Source of the DNA: Clostridiales bacterium CCNA10
GTDB lineage: Bacteria; Bacillota; Clostridia; Oscillospirales; Oscillospiraceae
Length of the DNA: 64,000 bases
NCBI GenBank assembly: GCA_003573975.1
Contig: AP018533.1
Coordinates: 1,674,001 to 1,738,000 of the forward strand
Direction: 5' to 3'
Shown: piece by piece, positions 25,738 to 32,725 of the stretch
Layout of the letters: the number at the start of each line of letters is the position of its first letter
Position numbering within the stretch: position 1 is the first letter of the stretch
Made by a program: the position numbers and the translations under genes
The notes under the pieces: model-generated
Database searches by the model: none
What the model was told of the DNA's origin: nothing
The model's input: only the letters and a program-made list of their open reading frames with translations

Positions 25738-26255
25738 GCAGAACGAAGATCGAGCGGCGCTACCGCAAGATGCAGGCCGACGCGAAGGCGTTCGGCGCGG
25801 AGCTTCTGACCGAGGAGAGCATTTTCATTGACGATGACCACCTCGATTGCGTGTGGTACGGCGGCCATATCGGCGGCCTGAGATACAAGGGCTATGAGGT
25901 GTCCGTCGAGGTACATGGAGACGTCGAGATTACCGGCTTCATGAACGGCCACGATTTCCTGTATAAGAACAAGCAGAACACCGGCGCGATGAACATGGCG
26001 GCGTCTGACACTCTGAGAACTACCTTCAAGAGTGACGCAGAGCTGTGGGATGCCCTAAATGCAGACGAAGAGGCTGAAAACAAGGTGGCCTTTGAGAACA
26101 ATAGCTGGATTGAGGCATTTGTGAAAGACCCGAAAGGGCATTGGCACGGGTCGAGCGTCGTGGATGACGCGGACGACGTGCTGGACGCCTGCGGAGGTAT
26201 TTCTGGATGGATCGACTGGCTCAATGAAAACTACATCAAGGAGGATAAGGCATGA
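25734..26255 (+). CDS. Unknown protein of the small-gene cluster
   Basis: 173 residues, MSRTKIERRYRKMQADAKAF, then strand-rich (HIGGLRYKGYEVSVEVHGDV) and a C-terminal helical tail with GHWHGSSVVDDADDVLDACG. Starts in an ATGA overlap with the kinase. No family recognised. Confidence 0.6.
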   Translation: MSRTKIERRYRKMQADAKAFGAELLTEESIFIDDDHLDCVWYGGHIGGLRYKGYEVSVEVHGDVEITGFMNGHDFLYKNKQNTGAMNMAASDTLRTTFKSDAELWDALNADEEAENKVAFENNSWIEAFVKDPKGHWHGSSVVDDADDVLDACGGISGWIDWLNENYIKEDKA

Positions 26256-26539
26256 GCAAACACATCACTCGGGAGGTTTGGGCGGCGGCCGGGGACTTCT
26301 ACAAAGCGGCACAGCCCGGAGACACCGTGGACGAGCAGATCGTCAATGACTTCCGCGACTGCGTCCCGCCCGCATCCATGTCGAGCGGGTATCTGCAGGT
26401 GGGCGAGGCATACGACCACATGGTAGACGAGAATGGCCGTTGGCGCCCGACGTTTATGACGTTCACCTTCAAGGATGGCGTCTGGGTCTACTGCGGATGC
26501 TGCTTCCACGGCGAAACCGTTCACCGCCAGCGCATTTGA
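26252..26539 (+). CDS. Last gene of the small-gene cluster, unknown
   Basis: 95 residues, ending VWVYCGCCFHGETVHRQRI with a CGCC cluster that may bind metal. Coupled to the gene before it. No family recognised. About 180 nt without a gene follow before metK. Confidence 0.6.
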   Translation: MSKHITREVWAAAGDFYKAAQPGDTVDEQIVNDFRDCVPPASMSSGYLQVGEAYDHMVDENGRWRPTFMTFTFKDGVWVYCGCCFHGETVHRQRI

Positions 26540-26723
26540 ATACCTGTATCGGGGAGTAAAAGACAGGAAAAGAGACAAAAAGAGAGTAACAAGAATTGAT
26601 GGGGAGCGAACGGGATTGAAGTTCACCATCAACCTGTATTATCGTGTAGCATAGAAAATCTGGAGAGTCCGAGGGGGACAAGAAATCCAGACGAAACGGA
26701 AAGACAACAAGGAGGTTCAACGC
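26540..26723 (+). promoter_or_regulatory. metK leader with stem-loop
   Basis: No gene. A possible weak promoter (TTGAAG, 15 nt, TATTAT) ends near 26641. A stem TCTGGA/TCCAGA encloses an inner GTCC/GGAC pair (about 26661-26695), ending before AAGGAGG of metK. The shape hints at control of metK translation, but it does not match a SAM riboswitch class I can recognise. Confidence 0.4.
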
Positions 26724-27893
26724 ATGAGCAAGATACTCTTCACTTCGGAATCGGTCACGGAAGGCCATCCCGATAAAGTGTGCGACCGCATCTCTGACGC
26801 AGTGCTCGACGAGGTCATGAAGCATGACCCGAATGGCCGTGTGGCCTGCGAGACCTGCTGCACGACCGGCATGGTGCTGGTCATGGGCGAGATCAGCACG
26901 GAGCATTACATCGACTTTGCCGGTATCGCCCGCGGCGTCCTGAAGGACATCGGCTATGACAGCCCCAAGGCGGGATTTGACGGCAACACCTGCGCGGTGA
27001 TGGTAGCTATCGACGAGCAGAGCCCCGACATCGCAATGGGAACCAACGATGGAGTCGGCGGAGCGGGGGATCAGGGAATGATGTTCGGCTACGCCTGTAA
27101 CGAGACACCGGATCTGATGCCCCTGCCTATCACGCTGGCGAATAAGATGGCATACCTGCTGATGAAGAAGAGAAAGGACGGCACGATCCCTCACATCCTC
27201 CCCGATGGAAAGACACAGGTGACGGTGGAGTATGACGAGGGGGGCAACCCGGTACGGGTTGACACCGTCGTCATCTCTACCCAGCATGAGGAGTGCGTCG
27301 CACCCGAGGATCTGGAGGAGCCTCTGAAGGAGCACGTCATCAAGCCCGTCCTCGACGAGCTGCTGACCTACCAGCCCAATATGGACGTTGACACCTACGC
27401 CCTGTTCATCAATCCCACGGGTCGCTTCGTCAAGGGCGGCCCTGCCGCAGACTCGGGCCTCACCGGGCGCAAGATCATCGTGGACACCTACGGCGGCTAT
27501 GCCGCGCACGGTGGCGGCGCCTTCTCCGGCAAAGACCCCACTAAGGTTGACCGCTCCGCAGCGTATGCAGCCCGCCACATTGCAAAGAACATCGTGGCCG
27601 CTGGCATCGCTGACAAGTGTCAGGTTCAGCTTGCCTACGCCATCGGTGTTGCGCATCCCGTGAGCATCCGCGTCGATACCTACGGCACCGGCAAGTACGC
27701 CGAGAATAAGATCTGCGACGCCGTCGAGGCCGTCTACGATCTGACCCCAAGAGGCATTATCAACTGGCTTGACCTGCGTAAGCCCGTCTACAAGAACACC
27801 TCCGCCTACGGCCACTTCGGCAACGTCATCGGCGAGGAGCGTACTTGGGAGAAGACGGACGCTGCAGAGAAGCTGCTCGAAGCCATCAAGTAA
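26724..27893 (+). CDS. metK: S-adenosylmethionine synthetase (phage-encoded)
   Basis: Makes SAM from ATP and methionine. The 389-residue length is normal. The active-site blocks are intact: [16 protein letters not shown] at the N-terminus, [31 protein letters not shown], the phosphate loop [16 protein letters not shown], and the C-terminal YGHFG. All expected catalytic residues visible in these motifs are kept, so it is likely active. A complete metK in a phage is unusual. It precedes a nucleosidase that would remove the by-product of methylation and a DNA methyltransferase-like gene. Confidence 0.96.
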   Translation: MSKILFTSESVTEGHPDKVCDRISDAVLDEVMKHDPNGRVACETCCTTGMVLVMGEISTEHYIDFAGIARGVLKDIGYDSPKAGFDGNTCAVMVAIDEQSPDIAMGTNDGVGGAGDQGMMFGYACNETPDLMPLPITLANKMAYLLMKKRKDGTIPHILPDGKTQVTVEYDEGGNPVRVDTVVISTQHEECVAPEDLEEPLKEHVIKPVLDELLTYQPNMDVDTYALFINPTGRFVKGGPAADSGLTGRKIIVDTYGGYAAHGGGAFSGKDPTKVDRSAAYAARHIAKNIVAAGIADKCQVQLAYAIGVAHPVSIRVDTYGTGKYAENKICDAVEAVYDLTPRGIINWLDLRKPVYKNTSAYGHFGNVIGEERTWEKTDAAEKLLEAIK

Positions 27894-27901
27894 GCGCAAC
27901 A

Positions 27902-28027
27902 GACCCAGCAAGGCGCTGCTTGGTGAGAACCCCTGAGTATCACAACCACACGGCGCCTGAGGGCCTGAAACCTGTATCGAAAACGCCACGACGGCGGAAC
28001 GGTGAGGCGGAGGGCCATCGGCTGGGT
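27902..28027 (+). ncRNA. Structured RNA candidate downstream of metK
   Basis: The stretch is closed by ACCCAGC (27902-27908) pairing with GCTGGGT (about 28020-28027), with an inner stem AGGCGC/GCGCCT and further GC-rich segments. No reading frame of note. A 125-nt stem-closed domain between two genes of the SAM block could be a riboswitch-like or antisense RNA. The fold is hand-drawn and does not match a named family. Confidence 0.4.
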
Positions 28028-28124
28028 ATGTGTCACCCCTAAAAAGGGATTTCACAGCCTGCCGCAGCGAGGCGCGAGGCATCCGAACAAGGTCACAAAA
28101 ATGCGTAGCGACACCGTAAAACCT

Positions 28125-28152
28125 TGCTTTAGGTAGGCCGTATGGTACAATA
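28125..28152 (+). promoter_or_regulatory. Promoter before the DUF488-like gene and RNA array
   Basis: TTGCTT (28125-28130), 16 nt, TACAAT (28147-28152), about 28 nt before the ATG at 28180. It could also transcribe the tRNA-like array. Confidence 0.6.
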
Positions 28153-28179
28153 AAGTAAAGATATTCAGGAGGCAATCAC

Positions 28180-28635
28180 ATGGCAATTATGACAGGTCGG
28201 TATAGCAACAAGGAACTCCGAAACGATGGGTATTATCCCGTCGGCATCAGCGTCGGCAAGCCCAGATTTTCAACTGGGTACGAGATCCGTGAACAGTGCT
28301 ACGCGCTGGCTCCGCGGTACGATATGCTGAAGCTGGGCTATGAGGAGTACAAGGCCGAGTATTTCAAGAAGCTGGATAAGATCGGCGTCGATAAGATTAT
28401 CGGCATCGTCCAGCGGCTTGACGCCAAGGCTCAGGAGGAGGACAAGAAGCTGGTTCTGCTCTGCTTTGAGGACATCCGTAAGCCTGAGAACTGGTGCCAC
28501 CGCACGTTGTTTGCGGAGTGGTGGCTGGCCCACACCGGCGAGGTCATCGAGGAGATGCCTGAGGCTGACGCTTTGAAGCAGCCTAAGGCGGCAAAACCGC
28601 CTGAAGAGAAAGTTGAGCAACTGAGCCTGCTGTAA
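28180..28635 (+). CDS. DUF488-like protein
   Basis: 151 residues. The C-terminal VLLCFEDIRKPENWCHRTLF followed by AEWWLAHTG is the hallmark of DUF488, a small alpha/beta family with conserved Cys and His-Arg. The N-terminal half has a YYPVGISVGKPRF segment. Function of the family is not established. The start at ATG 28180 follows CAGGAGG. A variety of phages carry it near DNA-modification genes. Confidence 0.7.
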   Translation: MAIMTGRYSNKELRNDGYYPVGISVGKPRFSTGYEIREQCYALAPRYDMLKLGYEEYKAEYFKKLDKIGVDKIIGIVQRLDAKAQEEDKKLVLLCFEDIRKPENWCHRTLFAEWWLAHTGEVIEEMPEADALKQPKAAKPPEEKVEQLSLL

Positions 28636-28650
28636 CCGGCAGGCCGGTGA

Positions 28651-28807
28651 TGTGCGGTGGCGGAATAGGTAGACGCAGCAAGGGTATGCGGCGCAGAAGG
28701 GCACAACAGAACGCAGACCTATTGGGGTTAAGTAGCTACCTCGGACGGGAAGAAAGCACGTTGTACGCTGCCTGCGCTATGCGGGGTGACAAATCCCCGC
28801 CCGCACA
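28651..28807 (+). ncRNA. 157-nt tRNA-Leu-like element with enlarged interior
   Basis: The ends TGTGCGG and CCGCACA form a 7-bp acceptor-like stem. A class-II type D arm (GCG..AATAGGTAGA..CGC) follows the 5' side and a GCGGGG/CCCCGC T-arm-like hairpin precedes the 3' side. In between, instead of an anticodon arm, about 100 nt can pair as GCGCAG (28691-28696) with CTGCGC (28772-28777) and ACAAC with GTTGT. No anticodon can be assigned and CCA is not encoded. It could be a degenerate tRNA-Leu, or a tRNA-like RNA with an extended arm. Confidence 0.45.
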
Positions 28808-28815
28808 TCAGATAC

Positions 28816-28889
28816 CCGGAACTGGTGAAAGAGCATCACGCCCTCTATCCTTGAGGGAGTTCCTACCTTGCAAGTAGGGTTCCGGTCCA
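28816..28889 (+). ncRNA. tRNA-Gly-like RNA 1 lacking tRNA hallmarks
   Basis: All four stems are perfect: acceptor CCGGAAC/GTTCCGG, D arm GTGA/TCAC, anticodon stem CCCTC/GAGGG, T stem CCTAC/GTAGG, then T73 and encoded CCA. The anticodon loop is TATCCTT (position 33 is A, 34-36 TCC), the D loop AAGAGCA has no GG, and the T loop is CTTGCAA, not TTCRANN. U73 with C35 and C36 are glycyl-tRNA synthetase identity features. A normal ribosomal role is doubtful. Confidence 0.75.
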
Positions 28890-28892
28890 TAT

Positions 28893-28969
28893 ACGGGCGA
28901 ATGTCCCAAGGTGGCGACACGGTCTCCAAAACCGCGTGTGGTGGGTTCGATTCCCAACCGTCCGTGCCA
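28893..28969 (+). tRNA. tRNA-Trp (anticodon CCA), slightly irregular
   Basis: Acceptor ACGGGCG/CGTCCGT (one G-U), discriminator G and encoded CCA. The D loop keeps GG, the anticodon loop is CTCCAAA as in tRNA-Trp, and the T loop is TTCGATT. Departures: an A-C pair at the top of the anticodon stem, one base short between the D and anticodon stems, and one bulged A in the T stem. Only 3 nt separate it from the tRNA-Gly-like RNA before it. Confidence 0.75.
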
Positions 28970-28994
28970 TAGGCCCCGACCATCGGGGCAACAT

Positions 28995-29067
28995 CCGGGA
29001 ATAGTGAAAGGTATCACGCTCGGCATCCTGTCGAGAGTTTCCGCCCCATAAGCGGATTCCCGGTCCA
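28995..29067 (+). ncRNA. tRNA-Gly-like RNA 2 lacking tRNA hallmarks
   Basis: Acceptor CCGGGAA/TTCCCGG, D arm GTGA/TCAC with loop AAGGTA, anticodon stem CTCGG/TCGAG with loop CATCCTG (A33, 34-36 TCC), T stem TCCGC/GCGGA with loop CCCATAA, then T73 and CCA. Arms can be laid over those of the other two, base for base, except for compensatory stem changes. A small hairpin (GCCCCGA/TCGGGGC, 28973-28989) separates it from tRNA-Trp. Confidence 0.75.
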
Positions 29068-29070
29068 TAT

Positions 29071-29144
29071 CCGGGCCTGGTGAAAGTGCATCATTCCTGC
29101 CTACCCGGCAGGCGTTCCAGCCTCGCAAGCTGGGGCCCGGTCCA
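29071..29144 (+). ncRNA. tRNA-Gly-like RNA 3 lacking tRNA hallmarks
   Basis: Acceptor CCGGGCC/GGCCCGG, D arm GTGA/TCAT with loop AAGTGCA, anticodon stem CCTGC/GCAGG with loop CTACCCG (here U33, 34-36 ACC), T stem CCAGC/GCTGG with loop CTCGCAA, then T73 and CCA. Three nt after RNA 2, and followed at 29151 by a strong terminator that ends the array. Confidence 0.75.
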
Positions 29145-29150
29145 GAATAC

Positions 29151-29185
29151 GAGAAAGGCAGTCGGAGAACCGGCTGCCTTTTCTC
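29151..29185 (+). terminator. Terminator of the tRNA-like array
   Basis: GAGAAAGGCAG pairs with CTGCCTTTTCTC (one bulged T) around a smaller TCGG/CCGG inner stem. Placed 6 nt after the last CCA. Confidence 0.8.
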
Positions 29186-29205
29186 TTGCATCGAGGAGTG
29201 ACTCC

Positions 29206-29877
29206 ATGAGGAAGATCGGACTGATCGTAGCAGTCGAGGAAGAGGCCATGCGCCAGAAATACGGCGAAGGCTACGATTTGAACGACGGCTACGGCACAGT
29301 GCTTTATCAAACCGCCAAAAGCCAAGTCTACGCCCTGTATAGCGGCGCAGGTGAGATTTTCGCGGCCGCCGCAACACAATACCTTATCGACCGCTACGAA
29401 GTCGCTACGGTCCTTAATTACGGCGTAGTGGGAGGCTGCAGAGACGACCTGATGGCTGACGAGCCATGCCTCGTTGACTGCGTGGTGCATTGGCAGTACG
29501 ACCTATCCGACGTGGACGGTGTGCCTGTTGGTCGGTACACGGAGTACACAGACCGACGGCTCCCGACCAACGAGCGTCTCATGGAGGCAGCCAGCCGAGT
29601 GTTTCCGAACCTGCGTCATGTGTGCTGCGCCTCTGGCGATAAGTTCATGGGCAAGGCGGAGGAGAAGCTCTGGCTCAACAAAGAGTTCGGCGCGGATGTG
29701 TGCGACATGGAAGCAGCGGCGATCCTGCTGACCTGTGACCGCAACAGCGTCCCGTGTCTGATGATAAAGACGGTAGCCGACAGCGTTAGGGGTGGCGCTG
29801 CGGAATACTGGAATGAGAAGGGCAGGACAGCGATGACCTGTCTGGACATCGTCGATAAGCTGATCGACGAGATGTAA
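29206..29877 (+). CDS. MTA/SAH nucleosidase-like nucleoside phosphorylase family protein
   Basis: 223 residues of the PNP/UDP-phosphorylase fold. MRKIGLIVAVEEEAM is the typical start of MTA/SAH nucleosidases, YSGAGEIFAAAAT carries the glycine-rich phosphate/ribose site, VLNYGVVGGC the second core strand, CDMEAAAI the ribose-binding Met-Glu, and a DS near the purine site (TVADS) is kept. Such enzymes split adenine from S-adenosylhomocysteine or methylthioadenosine. Next to metK and a methyltransferase, removal of SAH is the most sensible role. Exact substrate is not proven. Confidence 0.85.
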   Translation: MRKIGLIVAVEEEAMRQKYGEGYDLNDGYGTVLYQTAKSQVYALYSGAGEIFAAAATQYLIDRYEVATVLNYGVVGGCRDDLMADEPCLVDCVVHWQYDLSDVDGVPVGRYTEYTDRRLPTNERLMEAASRVFPNLRHVCCASGDKFMGKAEEKLWLNKEFGADVCDMEAAAILLTCDRNSVPCLMIKTVADSVRGGAAEYWNEKGRTAMTCLDIVDKLIDEM

Positions 29878-29895
29878 GTGAAGACCACGTCTGAG

Positions 29896-29928
29896 AGGTG
29901 ACGGCCGCAAGGCCGCCGCCTCTTTTTC
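29896..29928 (+). terminator. Terminator after the nucleosidase gene
   Basis: GAGGTGACGGCC pairs with GGCCGCCGCCTC around GCAA, followed by TTTTT. It separates the nucleosidase from the methyltransferase-like gene. Confidence 0.85.
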
Positions 29929-29959
29929 GTGTTCTCGAAACCGATAGGAGGTCAGTACA

Positions 29960-31354
29960 ATGGCGTTTTTTATGGACCCCGGAGCGATGTTCCTCGGGTG
30001 CCTGAACGGTGTTGAGCAGAAGTTTTTGATTGAGCTCATTAAGACCGCTCGGCGTTCTGGGTACACGCGGTTCGTAGAGCCATGCGCCGGTACATTCGCT
30101 ATGGCGAATCTGGCAGTCCAGTCGGGGTTCAAGCCTGAGCAGATCGAAACCAGCGACGTGAACATGATGACCTCGGTGATGGGCTACGCCATCACGGGCC
30201 AGTCTCTCGAACCGCTGCAGATCCACGCGCAGGGCTTCTCCGATGAAGAGCTGTTAGACCCGGCCGTAGCTCTGTACGCGCAAATCTATCTGCGGACATC
30301 GAAGAGCGCAGGGAACGAGTATTTCCACAACATCCTGCGCGACCTGCACGACAGGCGTGAAGAGCACATCGAGAGCATACGCCGACAGCTTGAGGCCACG
30401 AAGAGCCTGCTCGGTGGTATGAGCTACCGCCCGCTGGATATGTGGGATCATCTCCGCGAGGTGAAGGACGACCCGCATACGATCATCGTGGCGAACCCGC
30501 CGACGTATTTCGCCGGCTATGAAAAGTTCTACGACACGCAGGGCAAGATGACTTGGAAAGAGCCACCCTACGGTATGTTCGACCCTGAGACCGGCCATCA
30601 GCAGCTCTACGACATGATGATGGACGCTCCCGCTCTGCTCCTGTGCTATCAGGAGAAACGGGCAGGTGAGGCCGTCGGCCACACCATCTTTGCCCGCTCT
30701 GGGACGCGCGCCGACCTGAACTCGTATATCACGACGAACAGGGAAGAGGAAGCGGTGGCCCTTGCCAAAGGGAAGAAAATCAAGCGCCCGCAGGAGGGCA
30801 AGCTGGAGCCTCTGAAATGCAGTATGCTCCCGCTCGACTATGAGATCACAGAGGAGAGCGACATCCGAATTATCCAGATCGCCGGCGCCAACGCGCAGTA
30901 TTACCGGATGCTCTGGACGCACAACTTCGTAGGCTCGCAGGCGACCTACAACCGCGCTGTCCTGATCGACGGCTATGTGGCCGCGGTCTTCGGCATCTCG
31001 AAGATGGCTGCGGACTCCATCTTTGTGTGGTACGTCATGAAGGCACCGCACAAGCTGTACCGCCTCGGCCGTCTCTGCTATATGCTGGCCCAGAACCAGA
31101 GCTTCGTGGACACGCTGCTCGACGACATCGACCAAGAGAAGGTCACGAAGATGCGGACAGCCATGCTCACGAAGTACGCCGAGAACAAAGAGGTTCGCGG
31201 CATCATGAAGCTGGTCAACCGGCAGGAGGACGCGAAGAACGGGTACAAGCTGACCTATGAGGCCGCCCTTGTGGCTGGCCGTGACGAGAAGGCTACGTTG
31301 GCCGAATGGCTGAGGAGGGAGAAACAATGGCAGCAGAAGAGAGCACAGCAATGA
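29960..31354 (+). CDS. DNA methyltransferase-like protein (NPP-type)
   Basis: 464 residues. FVEPCAGTFAMA is a SAM-binding motif I, and VANPPTYF is motif IV in the NPPY position of amino-methyltransferases, with tyrosine one place later than usual. TSDVNMM resembles motif II. A long C-terminal half (about 250-464) without known motifs may be the target-recognition domain. Adenine or cytosine N-methylation is expected; no restriction partner is present, so self-protection or epigenetic control is likely. It overlaps the ParB-domain gene. Confidence 0.75.
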   Translation: MAFFMDPGAMFLGCLNGVEQKFLIELIKTARRSGYTRFVEPCAGTFAMANLAVQSGFKPEQIETSDVNMMTSVMGYAITGQSLEPLQIHAQGFSDEELLDPAVALYAQIYLRTSKSAGNEYFHNILRDLHDRREEHIESIRRQLEATKSLLGGMSYRPLDMWDHLREVKDDPHTIIVANPPTYFAGYEKFYDTQGKMTWKEPPYGMFDPETGHQQLYDMMMDAPALLLCYQEKRAGEAVGHTIFARSGTRADLNSYITTNREEEAVALAKGKKIKRPQEGKLEPLKCSMLPLDYEITEESDIRIIQIAGANAQYYRMLWTHNFVGSQATYNRAVLIDGYVAAVFGISKMAADSIFVWYVMKAPHKLYRLGRLCYMLAQNQSFVDTLLDDIDQEKVTKMRTAMLTKYAENKEVRGIMKLVNRQEDAKNGYKLTYEAALVAGRDEKATLAEWLRREKQWQQKRAQQ

Positions 31355-32238
31355 GCTACGAGAAGATTTACGACATGGGCACCGGCCTGATTATCGCCAA
31401 AGTCCAGCTTGATAAGGTGCGGGAGCAGGACATCAACGCCCGCATCATGAGGAAGGAAATGCAGGATCAGCTCACCGCGAACATCAAGAACCGCGGCCAG
31501 CTTGAGAGCCTGCCCCTGCTGGTGGAGAAAGACGGCGTTCTGGAGATTATCTCCGGCCACCACCGCATCAAGAGCGCCCGCGCCGCCGGCATGAAGGAGA
31601 TTATCGCCATCATCGACGTGAGCGGCCTGTCCCGCTCCAAGATTGCATCGAAGCAGTTGGCCCACAACGCCATCAGCGGTTTCGATGACCCGTCCATCCT
31701 GCGCGAGATCTGCAAGATGCTCGACGACGTGGATGATATGCTGGAGAGCTTCATCGGCAAGGACATCATGGAGGAGCCTCTGGAGCAGTACGATAAGCTG
31801 CTGTCCCCGGCGGTGCATTTCGACTTCAAGAACATCACGTTTTCGTTCCTGCCGCATCAGGTGAAGGACATGGATGCGCTGGTGAAGAATCTTGAGTCCT
31901 CGGCACCTGAGATTATCGGTGTCGCGCCCTACGAGCAGTGCAAGCAGTTCATCGAGGCGCTGGCCCGCTACCAGAAGTTCTCCGACATCCGCAACGTCGG
32001 CGCCGCCATCCACTCCATGATTGAGAGCGTCACGGAGAAGATGGACGAGGTCGGCTTCAAGGACGACGAGGAGTGGACGTATCTGACGAAGATTTTCGGC
32101 AGCAACGCCATCCCTGCGGAGTCTGCAGCTACCATTACGAAGGCCATCAAGAAGGCCGAGAAGGACGGTGCCATCACGAGCAAGAACCGCTGGCAGTTGA
32201 TCGAAATGCTTGCCACCGAATATCTGGCAGGAAAGTGA
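31327..32238 (+). CDS. ParB-domain protein coupled to the methyltransferase
   Basis: 303 residues. The ParB/sulfiredoxin-like N-terminus is clear: LIIAKVQLDKVREQDINAR, IKNRGQLESLPLLVE and IISGHHRIKSARAAG. Phage proteins pairing a ParB-type domain with a DNA methyltransferase are frequent just before terminase genes, and some are nucleases or DNA-binding adaptors. The ATG at 31327 follows GGAGGGAG inside the methyltransferase gene, so the two are co-translated. No ParA partner is present, so plasmid-type partition is unlikely. Confidence 0.78.
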   Translation: MAAEESTAMSYEKIYDMGTGLIIAKVQLDKVREQDINARIMRKEMQDQLTANIKNRGQLESLPLLVEKDGVLEIISGHHRIKSARAAGMKEIIAIIDVSGLSRSKIASKQLAHNAISGFDDPSILREICKMLDDVDDMLESFIGKDIMEEPLEQYDKLLSPAVHFDFKNITFSFLPHQVKDMDALVKNLESSAPEIIGVAPYEQCKQFIEALARYQKFSDIRNVGAAIHSMIESVTEKMDEVGFKDDEEWTYLTKIFGSNAIPAESAATITKAIKKAEKDGAITSKNRWQLIEMLATEYLAGK

Positions 32239-32248
32239 GTGATGTGAT

Positions 32249-32725
32249 ATGCCGGCCCTCAGCAAGTACAATCCCGAATACCACGACGATTGGGCTTGGT
32301 CGCTGGCAATCAAGGGAGCCACGAACGACGAGATTGCCGAGGCTTTCGGCATCTCGACGCGCACCTTTATTCGCTGGAAGCAGGAGCATGAGAGCCTGAA
32401 CGACGCAGTCGAGCGAGGAAAGAACATCGCCGACTCTAAGGTCGAGAAGGCACTTTATCAAAGGGCTTTGGGCTACCAGATTACCGACACCGAGAAAACA
32501 ATCGACATGGATAAGGATGGCAACCCGAAGCCCGTCCGCATCAAGAACACGACGAAGAACATAGTGCCAGACACTATGGCAATTATGTATTGGCTGAACA
32601 ACCGCAAGCGTACCCAGTGGGCGCAGCGGCAGGAAGTCGCCCTCTCCGCCGGCGATGATTCCGAAGATGTTCTGATCTATCTCCCCGCAAACGGCAGGGA
32701 CGATGGCGACCAGCAAGAGTCCTGA
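32249..32725 (+). CDS. terS: Terminase small subunit
   Basis: 158 residues. A helix-turn-helix (NDEIAEAFGISTRTFIRWKQ) for packaging-site binding is followed by a helical region and a charged C-terminus with a PDTMAIMYWLNNR segment, typical of Firmicute phage small terminases. It overlaps the large subunit gene by 23 nt. Confidence 0.88.
   Translation: MPALSKYNPEYHDDWAWSLAIKGATNDEIAEAFGISTRTFIRWKQEHESLNDAVERGKNIADSKVEKALYQRALGYQITDTEKTIDMDKDGNPKPVRIKNTTKNIVPDTMAIMYWLNNRKRTQWAQRQEVALSAGDDSEDVLIYLPANGRDDGDQQES

Noticed and set aside
26540-26723. SAM riboswitch upstream of metK
   Set aside because: Only a simple stem-loop seen; conserved SAM-class core blocks were not found.
28651-28807. Element as tmRNA
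   Set aside because: Too short, no tag reading frame, no encoded CCA; kept as an unresolved tRNA-like RNA.
28647-28877. Short frame over the RNA array
   Set aside because: Overlaps tRNA-like structures and has no protein-like character.
31327-32238. ParB gene as plasmid-type partition
   Set aside because: No ParA and no cluster of parS-like sites; coupled to a methyltransferase before terminase genes.
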